Assembly (NCBI GenBank): GCA_031267895.1
Contig: JAIRYF010000010.1
Coordinates: forward strand, 1-38,761
Source: Candidatus Methanoplasma glyptotermitis
GTDB taxonomy: Archaea; Thermoplasmatota; Thermoplasmata; Methanomassiliicoccales; Methanomethylophilaceae
Direction: 5' to 3'
DNA: 38,761 nt
In this document: positions 23,831 through 32,230 of the stretch, piece by piece
Position numbering within the stretch: the stretch's first letter is position 1
Layout of the letters: each line of letters opens with the position of its first letter
Notes under the pieces: model-generated
The model's input: only the letters and a program-made list of their open reading frames with translations
Database searches by the model: none
What the model was told of the DNA's origin: nothing
Program-made: the position numbers and the translations under genes

Positions 23831-24958
23831 TTACACTCTCATTTTTGTATCCATCGGCCTTGTATCGTTGGTGTAGAATACGATTATATCAGGTTTCTCC
23901 TGGAGGAGTGCTTCCGTATCGATCTCGCTGTTAGTCAGGAGCGATGTGTCCCATCCCATGAAATTCATAATGTTCGCCGACATTCCTGTGGCCCGTATAG
24001 ACGAACCGCTGTAATCTTCCCAGTACACACTGTGGCCTTCCGTATTCTGATTGCGCTGCTGTATCGAATAGTACACTGTGTACAGTCTCACTTGCAGATC
24101 TTCTATCAGAGCATTCGCGTACTCTCCGTATCCGAGTATGTACCCAAGACACTCTATGTTGGCGAATGCGTCCTTTATGTCTGTAGCAGTCACGAGGACC
24201 GCTTCCTCTCCGCCCTGGGTAAGAACAACGTTTCTGATGGTCGCATATGACGAATCCGAAACCGATTTACCGGACCCCACCAGAATAACACTCCTGCCCA
24301 TATCCGCAAGGTCTTTCACATGCTGTCCCATTTTCTCGAGATCATAGTTCCCTATTGTGTTCTGGCCTGCATCGAGGTACTGATCGGCATCAAAGTAGCC
24401 GCCGAGTTCCGTCTGATTGCCGACATATGTCAGGCTGGTCCCTCCGGCGATGACTCTCTGGAACTCTTCTTTGAGATCGCCGTTGCCGAGCGCACCGTCG
24501 GAGTAAGGTTCCTCGCTGTACTTGTGGCACAGGTAGTAGTAGACGGTAGTCATGTAGATGGTACCCATGGAAAGCATGGCATCGGCCTCTGCTTCCAACG
24601 TGATTTCGCGTTCCCCGCTCTGTATCTCGATCCTGACTGTATATGAACCGTCCGGATTGGAAGCGACTACCGAATCATAATCGCAGTACTTGTTCCAGAA
24701 TTCCGTATCAGACTTTGCGTCGTTTATGGTAAATCCGGTTCGGACGTAGTCCCCGTACACCTGTCCGTACAGGTCTTCGATCGATTCAACCATTTTTGGG
24801 GTGGCAGATATGCCGCCCATATCTACGGATATGACCTGGGCATTGAGTGCATACAGCCCTCCCTTCTCATTTTCCGAGCCGGAATTCAGCACAATTACCG
24901 CGGCCGCTGCCGCAATAACCACAACGATCGCTGCAAAAACAGCAATAATTTTCTTCAT
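23831..24958 (-). CDS. ABC transporter substrate-binding protein (iron-complex/cobalamin class, TroA-like)
   Basis: 375 aa. N-terminal membrane anchor (IIAVFAAIVVVIAAAAAVIVL), no lipobox Cys, then a divergent helical-backbone binding protein. LADMGRSVILVGSGKS near 230, ASNPDGSYTVRIEIQSG near 97 and the C-terminal ALLQEKPDIIVFYTNDTRP are the usual late motifs. ATG 24958 follows AAGGAG. First gene of the importer operon. The ligand (ferric chelate, heme-like compound or corrinoid) cannot be told; the promoter boxes argue for metal control. Confidence 0.78.
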   Translation of the reverse strand: MKKIIAVFAAIVVVIAAAAAVIVLNSGSENEKGGLYALNAQVISVDMGGISATPKMVESIEDLYGQVYGDYVRTGFTINDAKSDTEFWNKYCDYDSVVASNPDGSYTVRIEIQSGEREITLEAEADAMLSMGTIYMTTVYYYLCHKYSEEPYSDGALGNGDLKEEFQRVIAGGTSLTYVGNQTELGGYFDADQYLDAGQNTIGNYDLEKMGQHVKDLADMGRSVILVGSGKSVSDSSYATIRNVVLTQGGEEAVLVTATDIKDAFANIECLGYILGYGEYANALIEDLQVRLYTVYYSIQQRNQNTEGHSVYWEDYSGSSIRATGMSANIMNFMGWDTSLLTNSEIDTEALLQEKPDIIVFYTNDTRPMDTKMRV

Positions 24959-24986
24959 TTTCCATTTTCTCCTTCTGCAATAATGT

Positions 24987-25019
24987 TTTAGGAAAGCCTA
25001 AATAGTATATTAATTTAGG
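24987..25019. promoter_or_regulatory. DtxR-type metal-regulator boxes in the divergent importer/exporter promoter
   Basis: Three half-sites: TTTAGG-AAAG-CCTAAA is a perfect palindrome (24987-25002), and its right arm forms a second inverted repeat CCTAAAT-N9-ATTTAGG (24997-25019). They flank and overlap the TATA of the binding-protein gene (TTAATATACT, minus strand). The site also lies 31-63 bp before the divergent ABC-2 gene, so it could control both. The TTAGG...CCTAA pattern matches DtxR/IdeR-family operators; the regulator itself is not in this window. Confidence 0.6.
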
Positions 25020-25049
25020 GGTAAGTATTACCGAAGGGGCGGGAACGCA

Positions 25050-25910
25050 TTGAATCCGACAGATCCGATAATAATTGCCGAGAATCTGACAAAGAAATAT
25101 GGCGATCTCACAGCTGTTGATGATCTGTCGATCTCCGTCATGAAGGGAGAAATTTTTGGTTTCCTCGGGCCGAATGGTGCCGGCAAGACTACAACGATAA
25201 AAATGCTTACAACCATGACGATGCCCGCATCCGGCAGAATTACGATCGCAGGGTATGACTCGGTCGGGGAATATAGGGATGCGAGGAGAAACATCGGCGT
25301 CATCCAGCAGCACAACAGCCTGGATAAGGACATCTCGGTCAGAGAGAACATAATCCATCATGCTCTTATGCAGAACATGCCGCGTCCTGCGATCGGGAAC
25401 AGGGTCCAAGAACTTTCTGAGATAATGAATCTCGGGGACCGGCTGGACACTCCGGTCGAGAAACTGTCGGGGGGATGGAAGAAGAGGGTGGCGATCGTCT
25501 GCTCGATAGTGCATGACCCTCCGATACTTTTTATGGACGAACCCACCACCGGACTCGATACCCAATCCAGAAATGCGCTGTGGGTACTGATCAGGAAACT
25601 GAACAGAAACGGCACCACGATATTCCTCACAACCCATTACATATCGGAAGCAGAGGCACTCTGTGACAGGATCGGCGTAATAAACAAAGGCCGGATCATA
25701 GCCATCGGCAGCAGCGACGAACTCAGAAGCAGGATAGGTACGGCGGCTGTGGAACGGCTGAATGACGACGGGACCAGCGATAACCGCTATTTCGGCAACA
25801 GGACGGAAGCTAAGAGCTATATGCAGAGCCTCCCCGAGGATTCGAATGTATCCATCAGACGGACAAATCTCGAAGATGTCTTCCTTGAGTTCACGGGGAG
25901 GAAACTCTGA
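25050..25910 (+). CDS. ABC-2 type exporter ATP-binding protein (DrrA/CcmA-like)
   Basis: 286 aa from TTG 25050, preceded by a G-rich AGGGGCGGG; no nearby in-frame ATG fits better. Walker A GPNGAGKTTT near 42, Q-loop GVIQQHNSLD, signature LSGGWKKRVAI near 140, Walker B ILFMDEPTTGLD, H-loop FLTTHYISEAE, and a C-terminal tail with EDVFLEFTGRKL, typical of the drug/antibiotic export subfamily. One-base overlap with the permease gene (TGATG) shows translational coupling. Substrate unknown. Divergent from the metal-chelate importer with a shared operator region, so export of a metal or metal-stress compound is conceivable. Confidence 0.87.
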   Translation: MNPTDPIIIAENLTKKYGDLTAVDDLSISVMKGEIFGFLGPNGAGKTTTIKMLTTMTMPASGRITIAGYDSVGEYRDARRNIGVIQQHNSLDKDISVRENIIHHALMQNMPRPAIGNRVQELSEIMNLGDRLDTPVEKLSGGWKKRVAIVCSIVHDPPILFMDEPTTGLDTQSRNALWVLIRKLNRNGTTIFLTTHYISEAEALCDRIGVINKGRIIAIGSSDELRSRIGTAAVERLNDDGTSDNRYFGNRTEAKSYMQSLPEDSNVSIRRTNLEDVFLEFTGRKL

Positions 25911-26659
25911 TGTACAGGGTACTCGATGAGACTGTAAGGGTCGCATACGGCGATCTTTGTTTCATGAGAAGGAACATATTCAACGTGATTGTGTCAAGCA
26001 TGATCGCCCCTCTGCTGTATCTTGTGGCTTTCGGATACGGTATGAGAGTCGGATCGTCAGAGGAAGGTGTTGACTATATCGCATATGTTATACCGGGCAT
26101 AATGGCAATAACCTCCATGACAGCAGGATTTGCCTCGACATCCCAGAAGATTCTTATTCAGAGGCTGTTCCATTCAAGTTTCGACGAACTCGTACTCTGT
26201 CCGATGCACATAAGTTCGATTGTTCTCGGAAAATCGGTCATAGGCATGGTCAGAGGCCTTATGGGTGCTGTGATCATGCTCGTTCTCGGACTTCTGCTGA
26301 CAAAGGATATCCACCTGTCTCCGCAGCTGATAGTCTGTGCAGTATTCTCATGTCTCACGTTTGCGATGATGGGCGTTATGGCCGGGTTGCTTGCGAAGTC
26401 CACTCCGTCGCTTAACATGATATCTAATCTGATAATTCTGCCTATGACGTTTATGTGCGGCACTCTGTTCTCTGTGGATTCGCTTCCGGAACCCGCTGCC
26501 GCCGTGCTTTGGGTCCTGCCGCTGACTCATTCGTCCGAGATGATGAGAGCAACAGCTCTGGACTGGAGTTTCCCATGGGTATCTCTTGCTGTGGTAGCCG
26601 CATACTTCATACTGTTCTTCCTGATAGACTGCCACATCATAAAGAAAGGAAAATACTGA
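25910..26659 (+). CDS. ABC-2 type exporter permease
   Basis: 249 aa with six hydrophobic segments (for example VSSMIAPLLYLVAFGYGM, VIMLVLGLLLTK, LAVVAAYFILFFLI). ABC-2 family motif near 160-190 (LNMISNLIILPMTFMCGTLF) and the PLTHSSEMMRA segment near 205 are as in NodJ/DrrB-type permeases. Partner of the preceding ATPase. Convergent with the CbiX-like gene, only three bases between stops. Confidence 0.85.
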   Translation: MYRVLDETVRVAYGDLCFMRRNIFNVIVSSMIAPLLYLVAFGYGMRVGSSEEGVDYIAYVIPGIMAITSMTAGFASTSQKILIQRLFHSSFDELVLCPMHISSIVLGKSVIGMVRGLMGAVIMLVLGLLLTKDIHLSPQLIVCAVFSCLTFAMMGVMAGLLAKSTPSLNMISNLIILPMTFMCGTLFSVDSLPEPAAAVLWVLPLTHSSEMMRATALDWSFPWVSLAVVAAYFILFFLIDCHIIKKGKY

Positions 26660-26662
26660 CCG

Positions 26663-27442
26663 TCAGATGCGGGCCATGACCATAGATTCGATTATGCTTC
26701 CCACTTCGGGTCTCATTCCGATCGGAGCCGAATAAGACACAGACATTATTCTCCCGGCGGCTTCAACGGTCCCGGTTCTGCCGTCTTCATTCAGACAGAG
26801 TTTTTCGGGAAGGTCCTTGGCAGTATGTTCTCCGGATGACACGAAGAGAGGTATCGCTGAGATGTGCTCTATTCCGTCTCTTCCCATGGCAGTAAGGGCA
26901 TCCTCGATTGTGGGGTCGTTGAATTCGTTGAACGCTATGTATATTCTTTTTCCGGCCCTCCCGACCCTTTCTGCATTGCACATGATCATCTTTTTGTTTT
27001 CTTCTCCTTTTGATCCGTGTCCTATCAAAAGTGCCCCGTTTTTCATTTCAGAATCTTCGGATTCTTCAATCATCTTTACAATGATGTCCGAAAGCATCGG
27101 GTGATATCCGAAGACATCCGTGATTTTGATGTGTACGTCTCTGCCGCCGATGGAGACTGTGCCTTCTGTTTCACCTTTCCCGAGACCTACTCTCCTGGGC
27201 ACGATATCATTCGCATAATGACCTCGGGCGATGAACAGAGGAACCACGATAACCTCGTCGATACCGGCCGCCGCCATATCTTCGATAACATTCTGTACGT
27301 ACGGTTCGGAGTAACCTTTGAATGAGTAATATACATTCTTGTAGCCTCTGTCCCGGAGATAATCTGCATGCATCTTGACCGCCGGCTCGTTGGACCCGGA
27401 CCGGGAGCCGTGTCCGACTAACAGTATTCCTTTCATTCCCAT
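26663..27442 (-). CDS. Two-domain CbiX/SirB-type sirohydrochlorin (metal) chelatase
   Basis: About 259 aa. Start may be ATG 27442 or ATG 27436 (MKGILLVGHGSR, the classical CbiX start); a TTG at 27451 is also in frame. Two chelatase half-domains in tandem: LLVGHGSRSG with FIARGHYANDI, then LLIGHGSKGE with FVSSGEHTAKDL, so both halves keep the metal-ligand His pair. The enzymes insert Co, Ni or Fe into sirohydrochlorin; in methanogens CfbA inserts Ni for coenzyme F430, usually as a short single-domain dimer. The long, duplicated form here is the bacterial-type CbiX-L layout. Which metal is unknown. A palindrome shared with the importer promoter lies across its promoter. Confidence 0.82.
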   Translation of the reverse strand: MGMKGILLVGHGSRSGSNEPAVKMHADYLRDRGYKNVYYSFKGYSEPYVQNVIEDMAAAGIDEVIVVPLFIARGHYANDIVPRRVGLGKGETEGTVSIGGRDVHIKITDVFGYHPMLSDIIVKMIEESEDSEMKNGALLIGHGSKGEENKKMIMCNAERVGRAGKRIYIAFNEFNDPTIEDALTAMGRDGIEHISAIPLFVSSGEHTAKDLPEKLCLNEDGRTGTVEAAGRIMSVSYSAPIGMRPEVGSIIESMVMARI

Positions 27443-27464
27443 GCTGTCCAATAGAACTCTAACG

Positions 27465-27487
27465 ATATAATTTAGTTATCCCTAAAT
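27465..27487 (-). promoter_or_regulatory. Metal-regulator-like box over the chelatase promoter
   Basis: ATTTAG-N6-CTAAAT (27470-27487), the same TTTAG-N6-CTAAA frame as the importer palindrome at 24987-25002. Next to it, TATA-like AATTATAT (27465-27472, minus strand) predicts a TSS near 27443, so the transcript would be nearly leaderless and blocked by a protein on the box. Confidence 0.5.
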
Positions 27488-27569
27488 ATGGGGTTGCACA
27501 GATGGCCGTGACAGTCCGCCTCTTGGAAACAGATGGAATTCAGAATATTCGGACACCCCTACTAATGTG

Positions 27570-27577
27570 TTTTATAC
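27570..27577 (+). promoter_or_regulatory. TATA box for the RPA operon
   Basis: TTTTATAC; TSS expected near 27600. The leader contains GAGGT seven bases before ATG 27629. This lies in the 27443-27628 gap, which otherwise holds only the chelatase promoter. Confidence 0.5.
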
Positions 27578-27628
27578 CTTGCAAAGGGTACTGAAATTAC
27601 CTCGTGGAAAAACGAAGAGGTCGATTGA

Positions 27629-28954
27629 ATGAATGATGAAGAAATGCATCTCCACTTTGAAGAACTGAAGAAAGAACTTGACGGAAAGATCAGCGACGAA
27701 CAGCTCATGAAGGAGCTGAATGTGTACCTTAATGAATACCGTGTCACGGCGGAGGCGGCCAAGAGGGGAATCAAAAGGAAATACGGAGCTGACGGCCTCT
27801 CCTCTTTCATGACCGCCGACACACTCTCCAAGAAGATAGAGGAACTCAAGGGCACGGAAATGAATGTCGACATAACGGCGAAGGCAATATATGTCGACAG
27901 GAAACAGATAACCGTCAGGGGGAATCCCAAAACAATAGTTTCCGGGATTCTGGGGGATGAGACCGGGACTGCGCCCTTTACGATTTGGGAAGGAGAGAAT
28001 GTGGATTTGGAAAAGGGTGCGGTGTATCTTTTCAAAAATGCATACACAAAACTCTGGAATGATCGGGTGCAGATAAATCTTGGTTCGCGCGGCAAAGCGG
28101 AGAAGGCCGAAGGAGTCCGCGTCGATGTACCCGAACGCACTATAATCGCCGATTCCGCCGACACAAAGATAGGAGATATCACAGAGGGATCGGGCAACGT
28201 TACGGTCACAGGCCGTATAATGTCCGTCGAAGAGAGAAACATCACGGTTAAAGGCGAACCCAAGGTTGTGTACTCCGGAATAATAGCGGATGACACAGGC
28301 AAGATACAATTCTCTGCCTGGAACAACTATGATCTGAAAGACGGGGAGTCGATCTGCGTGAAGAACGGTTACATCAGAGCGTGGAGGGGGATCCCCCAAC
28401 TGAATCTGGGCGACAAGTGCGATGTCAGCAGAGTTGACGATTCATTCGGAGAAATAGAGCTTACCTCTTCCAAAAGAACCGTCGCCGAGATAATACTGGC
28501 AGGCGGAGGTTTGGATCTTTCGGTCACCGGGACCGTGGTGGATATGAGGGCAGGGAGCGGCCTGATATGGAGATGTCCGGAATGTAACAGATCCGTCCTC
28601 AGCGGCGAGTGTACCGCACACGGAAAGGTCGAGCCTGTCGCTGATCTCAGGATGAAACTGATACTTGATGACGGTACTGGCGCGATAAGTGCGATATTAA
28701 ATCGCAAAGACACGGAAAAACTCACAGGAGTCACCCTTGAGGCCGCAGAAAGATTGGCCAAAGCAAGAGGAGACTCCGAGATTGTGGCAAGAGAGATCAC
28801 AGAACTGATGATCATGAAAAGGATGACGGTCACCGGAAATGTCCTGAACGATGACTTCGGGCCGATGATGATAGTCAGCGAGGCCGTGACAGAGAGCATA
28901 AATATCCTGGCGGAAGCCGAGAGACTGTACAATGAAGTGGAGGCGGCACTATGA
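27629..28954 (+). CDS. Replication protein A (RPA), ssDNA-binding, multi-OB-fold with zinc finger
   Basis: 441 aa. An N-terminal helical region (about 1-70) is followed by OB folds near 75-155 (MNVDITAKAIYVDRKQITVR), 180-265 (GNVTVTGRIMSVEERNITVK) and 290-400. A zinc-finger-like insert, CPECNRSVLSGECTAHG, lies near 313-329 in the third fold. Euryarchaeal RPA41/RPA1-type proteins coat single-stranded DNA in replication and repair. The stop overlaps the gene for its associated protein by ATGA, the classic archaeal rpa pair. Confidence 0.9.
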   Translation: MNDEEMHLHFEELKKELDGKISDEQLMKELNVYLNEYRVTAEAAKRGIKRKYGADGLSSFMTADTLSKKIEELKGTEMNVDITAKAIYVDRKQITVRGNPKTIVSGILGDETGTAPFTIWEGENVDLEKGAVYLFKNAYTKLWNDRVQINLGSRGKAEKAEGVRVDVPERTIIADSADTKIGDITEGSGNVTVTGRIMSVEERNITVKGEPKVVYSGIIADDTGKIQFSAWNNYDLKDGESICVKNGYIRAWRGIPQLNLGDKCDVSRVDDSFGEIELTSSKRTVAEIILAGGGLDLSVTGTVVDMRAGSGLIWRCPECNRSVLSGECTAHGKVEPVADLRMKLILDDGTGAISAILNRKDTEKLTGVTLEAAERLAKARGDSEIVAREITELMIMKRMTVTGNVLNDDFGPMMIVSEAVTESINILAEAERLYNEVEAAL

Positions 28955-29853
28955 ATGCAAGAGAGACCGCATGGAGACTCTTCTCTTCGGAACTGAACTC
29001 CGCAACATACGAGATCAAAGGAGTCGACGAGAAGTCGCCTTCGTACGTGGTCACGAAACTCGGTGCGATGGTGAATCGGGTTCTTATTGCAGGAGTTCTT
29101 ACGGAGAAAGAGAACGTGGGATCTGATGACGAACCCATGTGGAGGGGCAGAATACAGGACCTCGCCACAGGTAATTTCTTTATAAATGTCGGAAGGTACC
29201 AACCGGAAGCTGCCGCAGCGATTGCCGATATCGATACCCCCGCATTCGTTGCAGTTGTCGGGAAGGTCAGAACATACACGACGGATGATGAGAGGGTATT
29301 CGTATCGATAAGACCCGAACGCATAGTAAAGATAAATGAGGAGACCAGAACACAGTGGATACTTGATGCCGCCAGATCCACTTGGGACAGACTCATAATG
29401 ATGAAGAAGGCAACATCTGCCGAGGACATTTCGGAGAAAGCCCTTATCGGCAGAGGATTTAATGAGAGAGATGCGAAGGGCATAGTGACAGCACTTGACC
29501 GTTACGGACGTCCTGACTCAACAACATATCTTAAATCCGTACAGACCGCACTGAGAACCATACTCCCCGATAAAAATATTGACTTGGGCCTCCCGGAGGA
29601 CATGTCCGACATGCCGGATGAGATAGATATCGAGTTCGGATCCTCCGGCAGCAACAATGCGGAGATAGAAGATATAATTCTCGCTCTGCTCGAGGAATTG
29701 GACACCGACGGCAAAGGAGCCCCGAGGGACGAACTTGAGAGAAGGGCCGAGTCCGATGGTATATCCAGCATGGAACTGGAAGAGATATCTAATGCGCTCA
29801 TGGATAAAGGACTGGTATACGAACCGAATCTGAGATATCTGAAACGCATTTAA
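28951..29853 (+). CDS. RPA-associated protein (RPAP, COG3390-type OB-fold protein)
   Basis: 300 aa. N-terminal OB fold (MVNRVLIAGVLTEKENVG near 31-48, VGKVRTYTTDDERVFVSIRPE near 109-129). An acidic linker (MSDMPDEIDIEFGSSG) leads to a C-terminal winged-helix domain (EDIILALLEELDTDGKGAP near 247 to the end). This is the organisation of the archaeal RPAP subunit that forms a complex with the preceding RPA. Coupled by ATGA. Followed by two hairpins and the convergent MEMO gene. Confidence 0.88.
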   Translation: MNARETAWRLFSSELNSATYEIKGVDEKSPSYVVTKLGAMVNRVLIAGVLTEKENVGSDDEPMWRGRIQDLATGNFFINVGRYQPEAAAAIADIDTPAFVAVVGKVRTYTTDDERVFVSIRPERIVKINEETRTQWILDAARSTWDRLIMMKKATSAEDISEKALIGRGFNERDAKGIVTALDRYGRPDSTTYLKSVQTALRTILPDKNIDLGLPEDMSDMPDEIDIEFGSSGSNNAEIEDIILALLEELDTDGKGAPRDELERRAESDGISSMELEEISNALMDKGLVYEPNLRYLKRI

Positions 29854-29858
29854 ATTAC

Positions 29859-29899
29859 CCGGGCTTCCGCCCGGAACCCCCTCCCAAGAGGGGGGAGGG
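29859..29899. terminator. Paired hairpins between convergent RPAP and MEMO genes
   Basis: First stem CCGGGC-TTCC-GCCCGG (29859-29874), second stem CCCTCCC/GGGAGGG (29879-29885 / 29893-29899). There is no long T-run on either side, so this is probably a bidirectional or RNA 3'-end-stabilising structure rather than a simple U-tract terminator. Confidence 0.45.
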
Positions 29900-29903
29900 T
29901 GCT

Positions 29904-30719
29904 TTATCTATACATCGCAGCGGAACCGTAACCCACAACCGAATCAAGTCCGTATCCCAGCGAGTCCCAGGAGTCCGAATATTTCAATATCTCTATTCTG
30001 GATGCTCCCGATCCGAGCATCGCGGCGGCCATGGGGCCGTATCCGCAGACCGATATTCCATATTTGCGCACAGCAGAATACATTCCGGTGATATCTTTCT
30101 CCTTTATCCTCTCCAAAACCATCCCATTCATTCTTTCCGCATCCCCTTTCGGAACATAATGGGACATGTCGCTTGATGCAATTATCACGACGTCTCTGCT
30201 TCTGCATACTTTTTTCACTGCTGTTGCCAAATTCTCGGCAGCTTCCATACTTTGATCCCTCATGATTATCGGTACTATTTTTGGGTCTTTGTCAATGAAC
30301 TGTATGAACGGTATCTGAACCTCAATCGAATGTTCGAATCGGTGAGCTTCGCAGTCGTTTGGTATCGTTTCCATAAGTTCCGATGCTATGTCCTCGTGTA
30401 TTCCGCACGGTCCAAGCGGTGTAAGAAAATCGTCTATGCACATCACAGCCCTGTAAGGAATCCCGCGATGGTCCGGTCCGATGATTATATACGCTTCCGG
30501 CAGCCCATCCTCTGCTATTTTCCTGTATGCATGTGCGGCGTTCATACCGGATGCAGCATAACCTGCGTGAGGGGCGATTATTCCGGATATGGTTCTCTCA
30601 TCCCCCATGCATTCGGGAAGGCCGGGTCCGAGTCTGTGAAGAAAGCATCCCTTTATGGCTGCATGCAGATCATTCTTCTCTGCGGGATAGAAATGTCCGG
30701 CCGCGATAGGGTACCTCAT
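29904..30719 (-). CDS. MEMO1-like family protein (AmmeMemoRadiSam system B type)
   Basis: 271 aa. MRYPIAAGHFYPAE at the start, IIAPHAGYAASG near 47-58, IIIGPDHRG near 77, EHSIEVQIPFIQF near 128, SSDMSHYVP near 182 and a CGYGPMAAAML segment near 225 reproduce the conserved His/Asp/Cys pattern of the MEMO fold, related to class III extradiol dioxygenases. Physiological role in archaea is unsettled; the family often co-occurs with a radical SAM protein and an AMMECR1 protein, neither seen here. Downstream of uS2 by 42 bp with its own TATA-like CTATTTAC near 30743-30750. Confidence 0.9.
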   Translation of the reverse strand: MRYPIAAGHFYPAEKNDLHAAIKGCFLHRLGPGLPECMGDERTISGIIAPHAGYAASGMNAAHAYRKIAEDGLPEAYIIIGPDHRGIPYRAVMCIDDFLTPLGPCGIHEDIASELMETIPNDCEAHRFEHSIEVQIPFIQFIDKDPKIVPIIMRDQSMEAAENLATAVKKVCRSRDVVIIASSDMSHYVPKGDAERMNGMVLERIKEKDITGMYSAVRKYGISVCGYGPMAAAMLGSGASRIEILKYSDSWDSLGYGLDSVVGYGSAAMYR

Positions 30720-30761
30720 AATACAAAATATGAATAAAAGGGTAAATAGTTGCCCCGGGCA

Positions 30762-31385
30762 TCAGAGCCTGGCTTCGAAGTCCTCAATCTCCATACGGAA
30801 ATCTGCGGGGTCTTTGAGGTCGCCCCTCGCAAGGAGAACCTCTCTCGTGAGGACCCAGTATACGCAGGCAAGGGCCCTTCGACCTTTGTTGTTGGTGGGG
30901 ATTACCAGATCAACATTTCTGGTCTCGTTGTTTGCATCACAAAGTGCAATAATCGGTATTCCAAGGTTCAGAGCCTCATTGAGTGCCTGTTTGTCGGCGG
31001 CAGGGTCTGTCACCATCAGGACCTCTGGTTCTACGAACCCTGCGTTGGAGGGGTTCGTGAGCGTACCCGGAACGAAGCGCCCCGCGAATGCGGGCGCGCC
31101 TATAGCTTTGGAGAATTCTCTTGCCGGTCTTTGGCCATATTGTCTGGCAGAAACCACAAGAATCATTTTAGGGTCGTATTTCGCAAGGAAGCTCGCCGTC
31201 GCTTTTATCCTGTCGTCGGTCTTCTTGACATTCAGGACGTACAAACCGTCCTGCCTGACCTTGTATATAAAATCCTTCATGTCCGCGCTTTTCTGCTGAG
31301 TACCTATGTGCACACCGGATGTAAGGTACAGGTCCTCAGCGACCAGCAGATCGTTGTTCGCGGTTACGCTCTCCTCTTCGCTCAT
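30762..31385 (-). CDS. rps2: Small-subunit ribosomal protein uS2
   Basis: 207 aa, archaeal size. [20 protein letters not shown] near 21-40, [20 protein letters not shown] near 64-83, [19 protein letters not shown] near 104-122, a [11 protein letters not shown] segment near 125 and [20 protein letters not shown] near 147-166 are conserved uS2 segments. Binds the head of the 30S subunit. Follows rpoK by 12 bp, the usual archaeal neighbourhood of RNA-polymerase and ribosomal protein genes. Confidence 0.96.
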   Translation of the reverse strand: MSEEESVTANNDLLVAEDLYLTSGVHIGTQQKSADMKDFIYKVRQDGLYVLNVKKTDDRIKATASFLAKYDPKMILVVSARQYGQRPAREFSKAIGAPAFAGRFVPGTLTNPSNAGFVEPEVLMVTDPAADKQALNEALNLGIPIIALCDANNETRNVDLVIPTNNKGRRALACVYWVLTREVLLARGDLKDPADFRMEIEDFEARL

Positions 31386-31397
31386 TCTGATTCCTCG

Positions 31398-31592
31398 TTA
31401 ATTCCTGACCACTGTGATCGGTATGATATCGTGTTCATACTCAAGCATGGAGATGTCTATGGGATCCAGCATGTCTTCCGGGTAATCTATAAGAACCGGA
31501 GCACCGTATGAGATCTGGAGTGCCCTCGCACCCACGATCCTTGCCTTCTCAAACCTAGTGTACATCATTTGGTCCACCATATAGGATGGCAT
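31398..31592 (-). CDS. rpoK: DNA-directed RNA polymerase subunit K (Rpb6/omega homologue)
   Basis: 64 aa from ATG 31592; the longer upstream frame lies over the promoter and is rejected. [22 protein letters not shown] without the first residue is the archaeal RpoK core (T-R-F-E-...-GARALQ), then [16 protein letters not shown] and a C-terminal strand IIPITVVR. Clamps the largest RNA-polymerase subunit. TATA-like ATTTATAAT at 31609-31617 suggests a leaderless or nearly leaderless transcript that continues into uS2. Confidence 0.93.
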   Translation of the reverse strand: MPSYMVDQMMYTRFEKARIVGARALQISYGAPVLIDYPEDMLDPIDISMLEYEHDIIPITVVRN

Positions 31593-31608
31593 GGTATTAT
31601 GGTGCCTA

Positions 31609-31617
31609 TTATAAATC
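31609..31617 (-). promoter_or_regulatory. TATA box for rpoK-rps2
   Basis: ATTTATAAT (minus strand), centred about 21 bp before the ATG. On the opposite strand TGATATAAAAAC (about 31654-31665) serves the divergent DUF2240-like gene. Confidence 0.5.
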
Positions 31618-31720
31618 TTTCGTACGGAGCCACCTATCCACCGTTTCTCCATGCTGATATAAAAACACAGAGGTGCACACAGCAGCAATATACTTTTACG
31701 ATGTCGGCGATCGGCTCGGC

Positions 31721-32230
31721 ATGTCCGATGAATTGAAGGTCTGCCTGGCCGCTCTGTTCCTGAACAAGGGCAAAGATGTCTTCACGGCGAAGGAGTTTGT
31801 CATGTATGTGTCTCTGGACCTGAGATGGATGCAGGTCAGGGATGCGAACCTGCTCATGGAGTCTTTTGTGGCGACCGGTCTGCTGTCGAAGACCGGAGAA
31901 TATCTCCGGCCGATGATCAACATAACAGCAATGGATGTTCCGGTCGCATACAGGCCGTCGGATGCTCTTATCGCAGACATCAGAAAACCTGCTCCGCTGC
32001 TGTCTGTCGCAGCAAGAGATGGTAATAAACCGGACGGAGTCCTTCCGAGACTTATACAGGAGGCCACAGAGCTGAGGATGGAAAAGGGGGCATTCATATC
32101 CGAATGCAACAGGATATGCAAAAGAATGAACATCGATACGGAAGCGGCAGCAGTTATAGTACTGAAAGAAAAAGGAGCAGATATCACTCCTTTTGTAGCC
32201 GATGTCCGCTCGTCCGTCCTCGGCAGATAA
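31721..32230 (+). CDS. DUF2240-like protein
   Basis: 169 aa from ATG 31721, which lies after the predicted TSS (~31685); a GTG at 31673 would lie before it. Begins [20 protein letters not shown], then [17 protein letters not shown] and [20 protein letters not shown]. This is a helical, wHTH-like layout that I recall as the archaeal DUF2240 family. The C-terminal half ([20 protein letters not shown] to ITPFVADV) is helical. No function established. Convergent with the MBF1-like gene; the stops are adjacent. Confidence 0.65.
   Translation: MSDELKVCLAALFLNKGKDVFTAKEFVMYVSLDLRWMQVRDANLLMESFVATGLLSKTGEYLRPMINITAMDVPVAYRPSDALIADIRKPAPLLSVAARDGNKPDGVLPRLIQEATELRMEKGAFISECNRICKRMNIDTEAAAVIVLKEKGADITPFVADVRSSVLGR

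Noticed and set aside
27562-29202. Long minus-strand frames opposite RPA and RPAP (254, 275 and 277 codons)
   Set aside because: Ser/Phe-rich shadows of the acidic RPA proteins; no start signals.
31593-31688. N-terminal extension of RpoK to 31688
   Set aside because: It runs across the TATA box and the divergent promoter; the 64-aa form matches the family.
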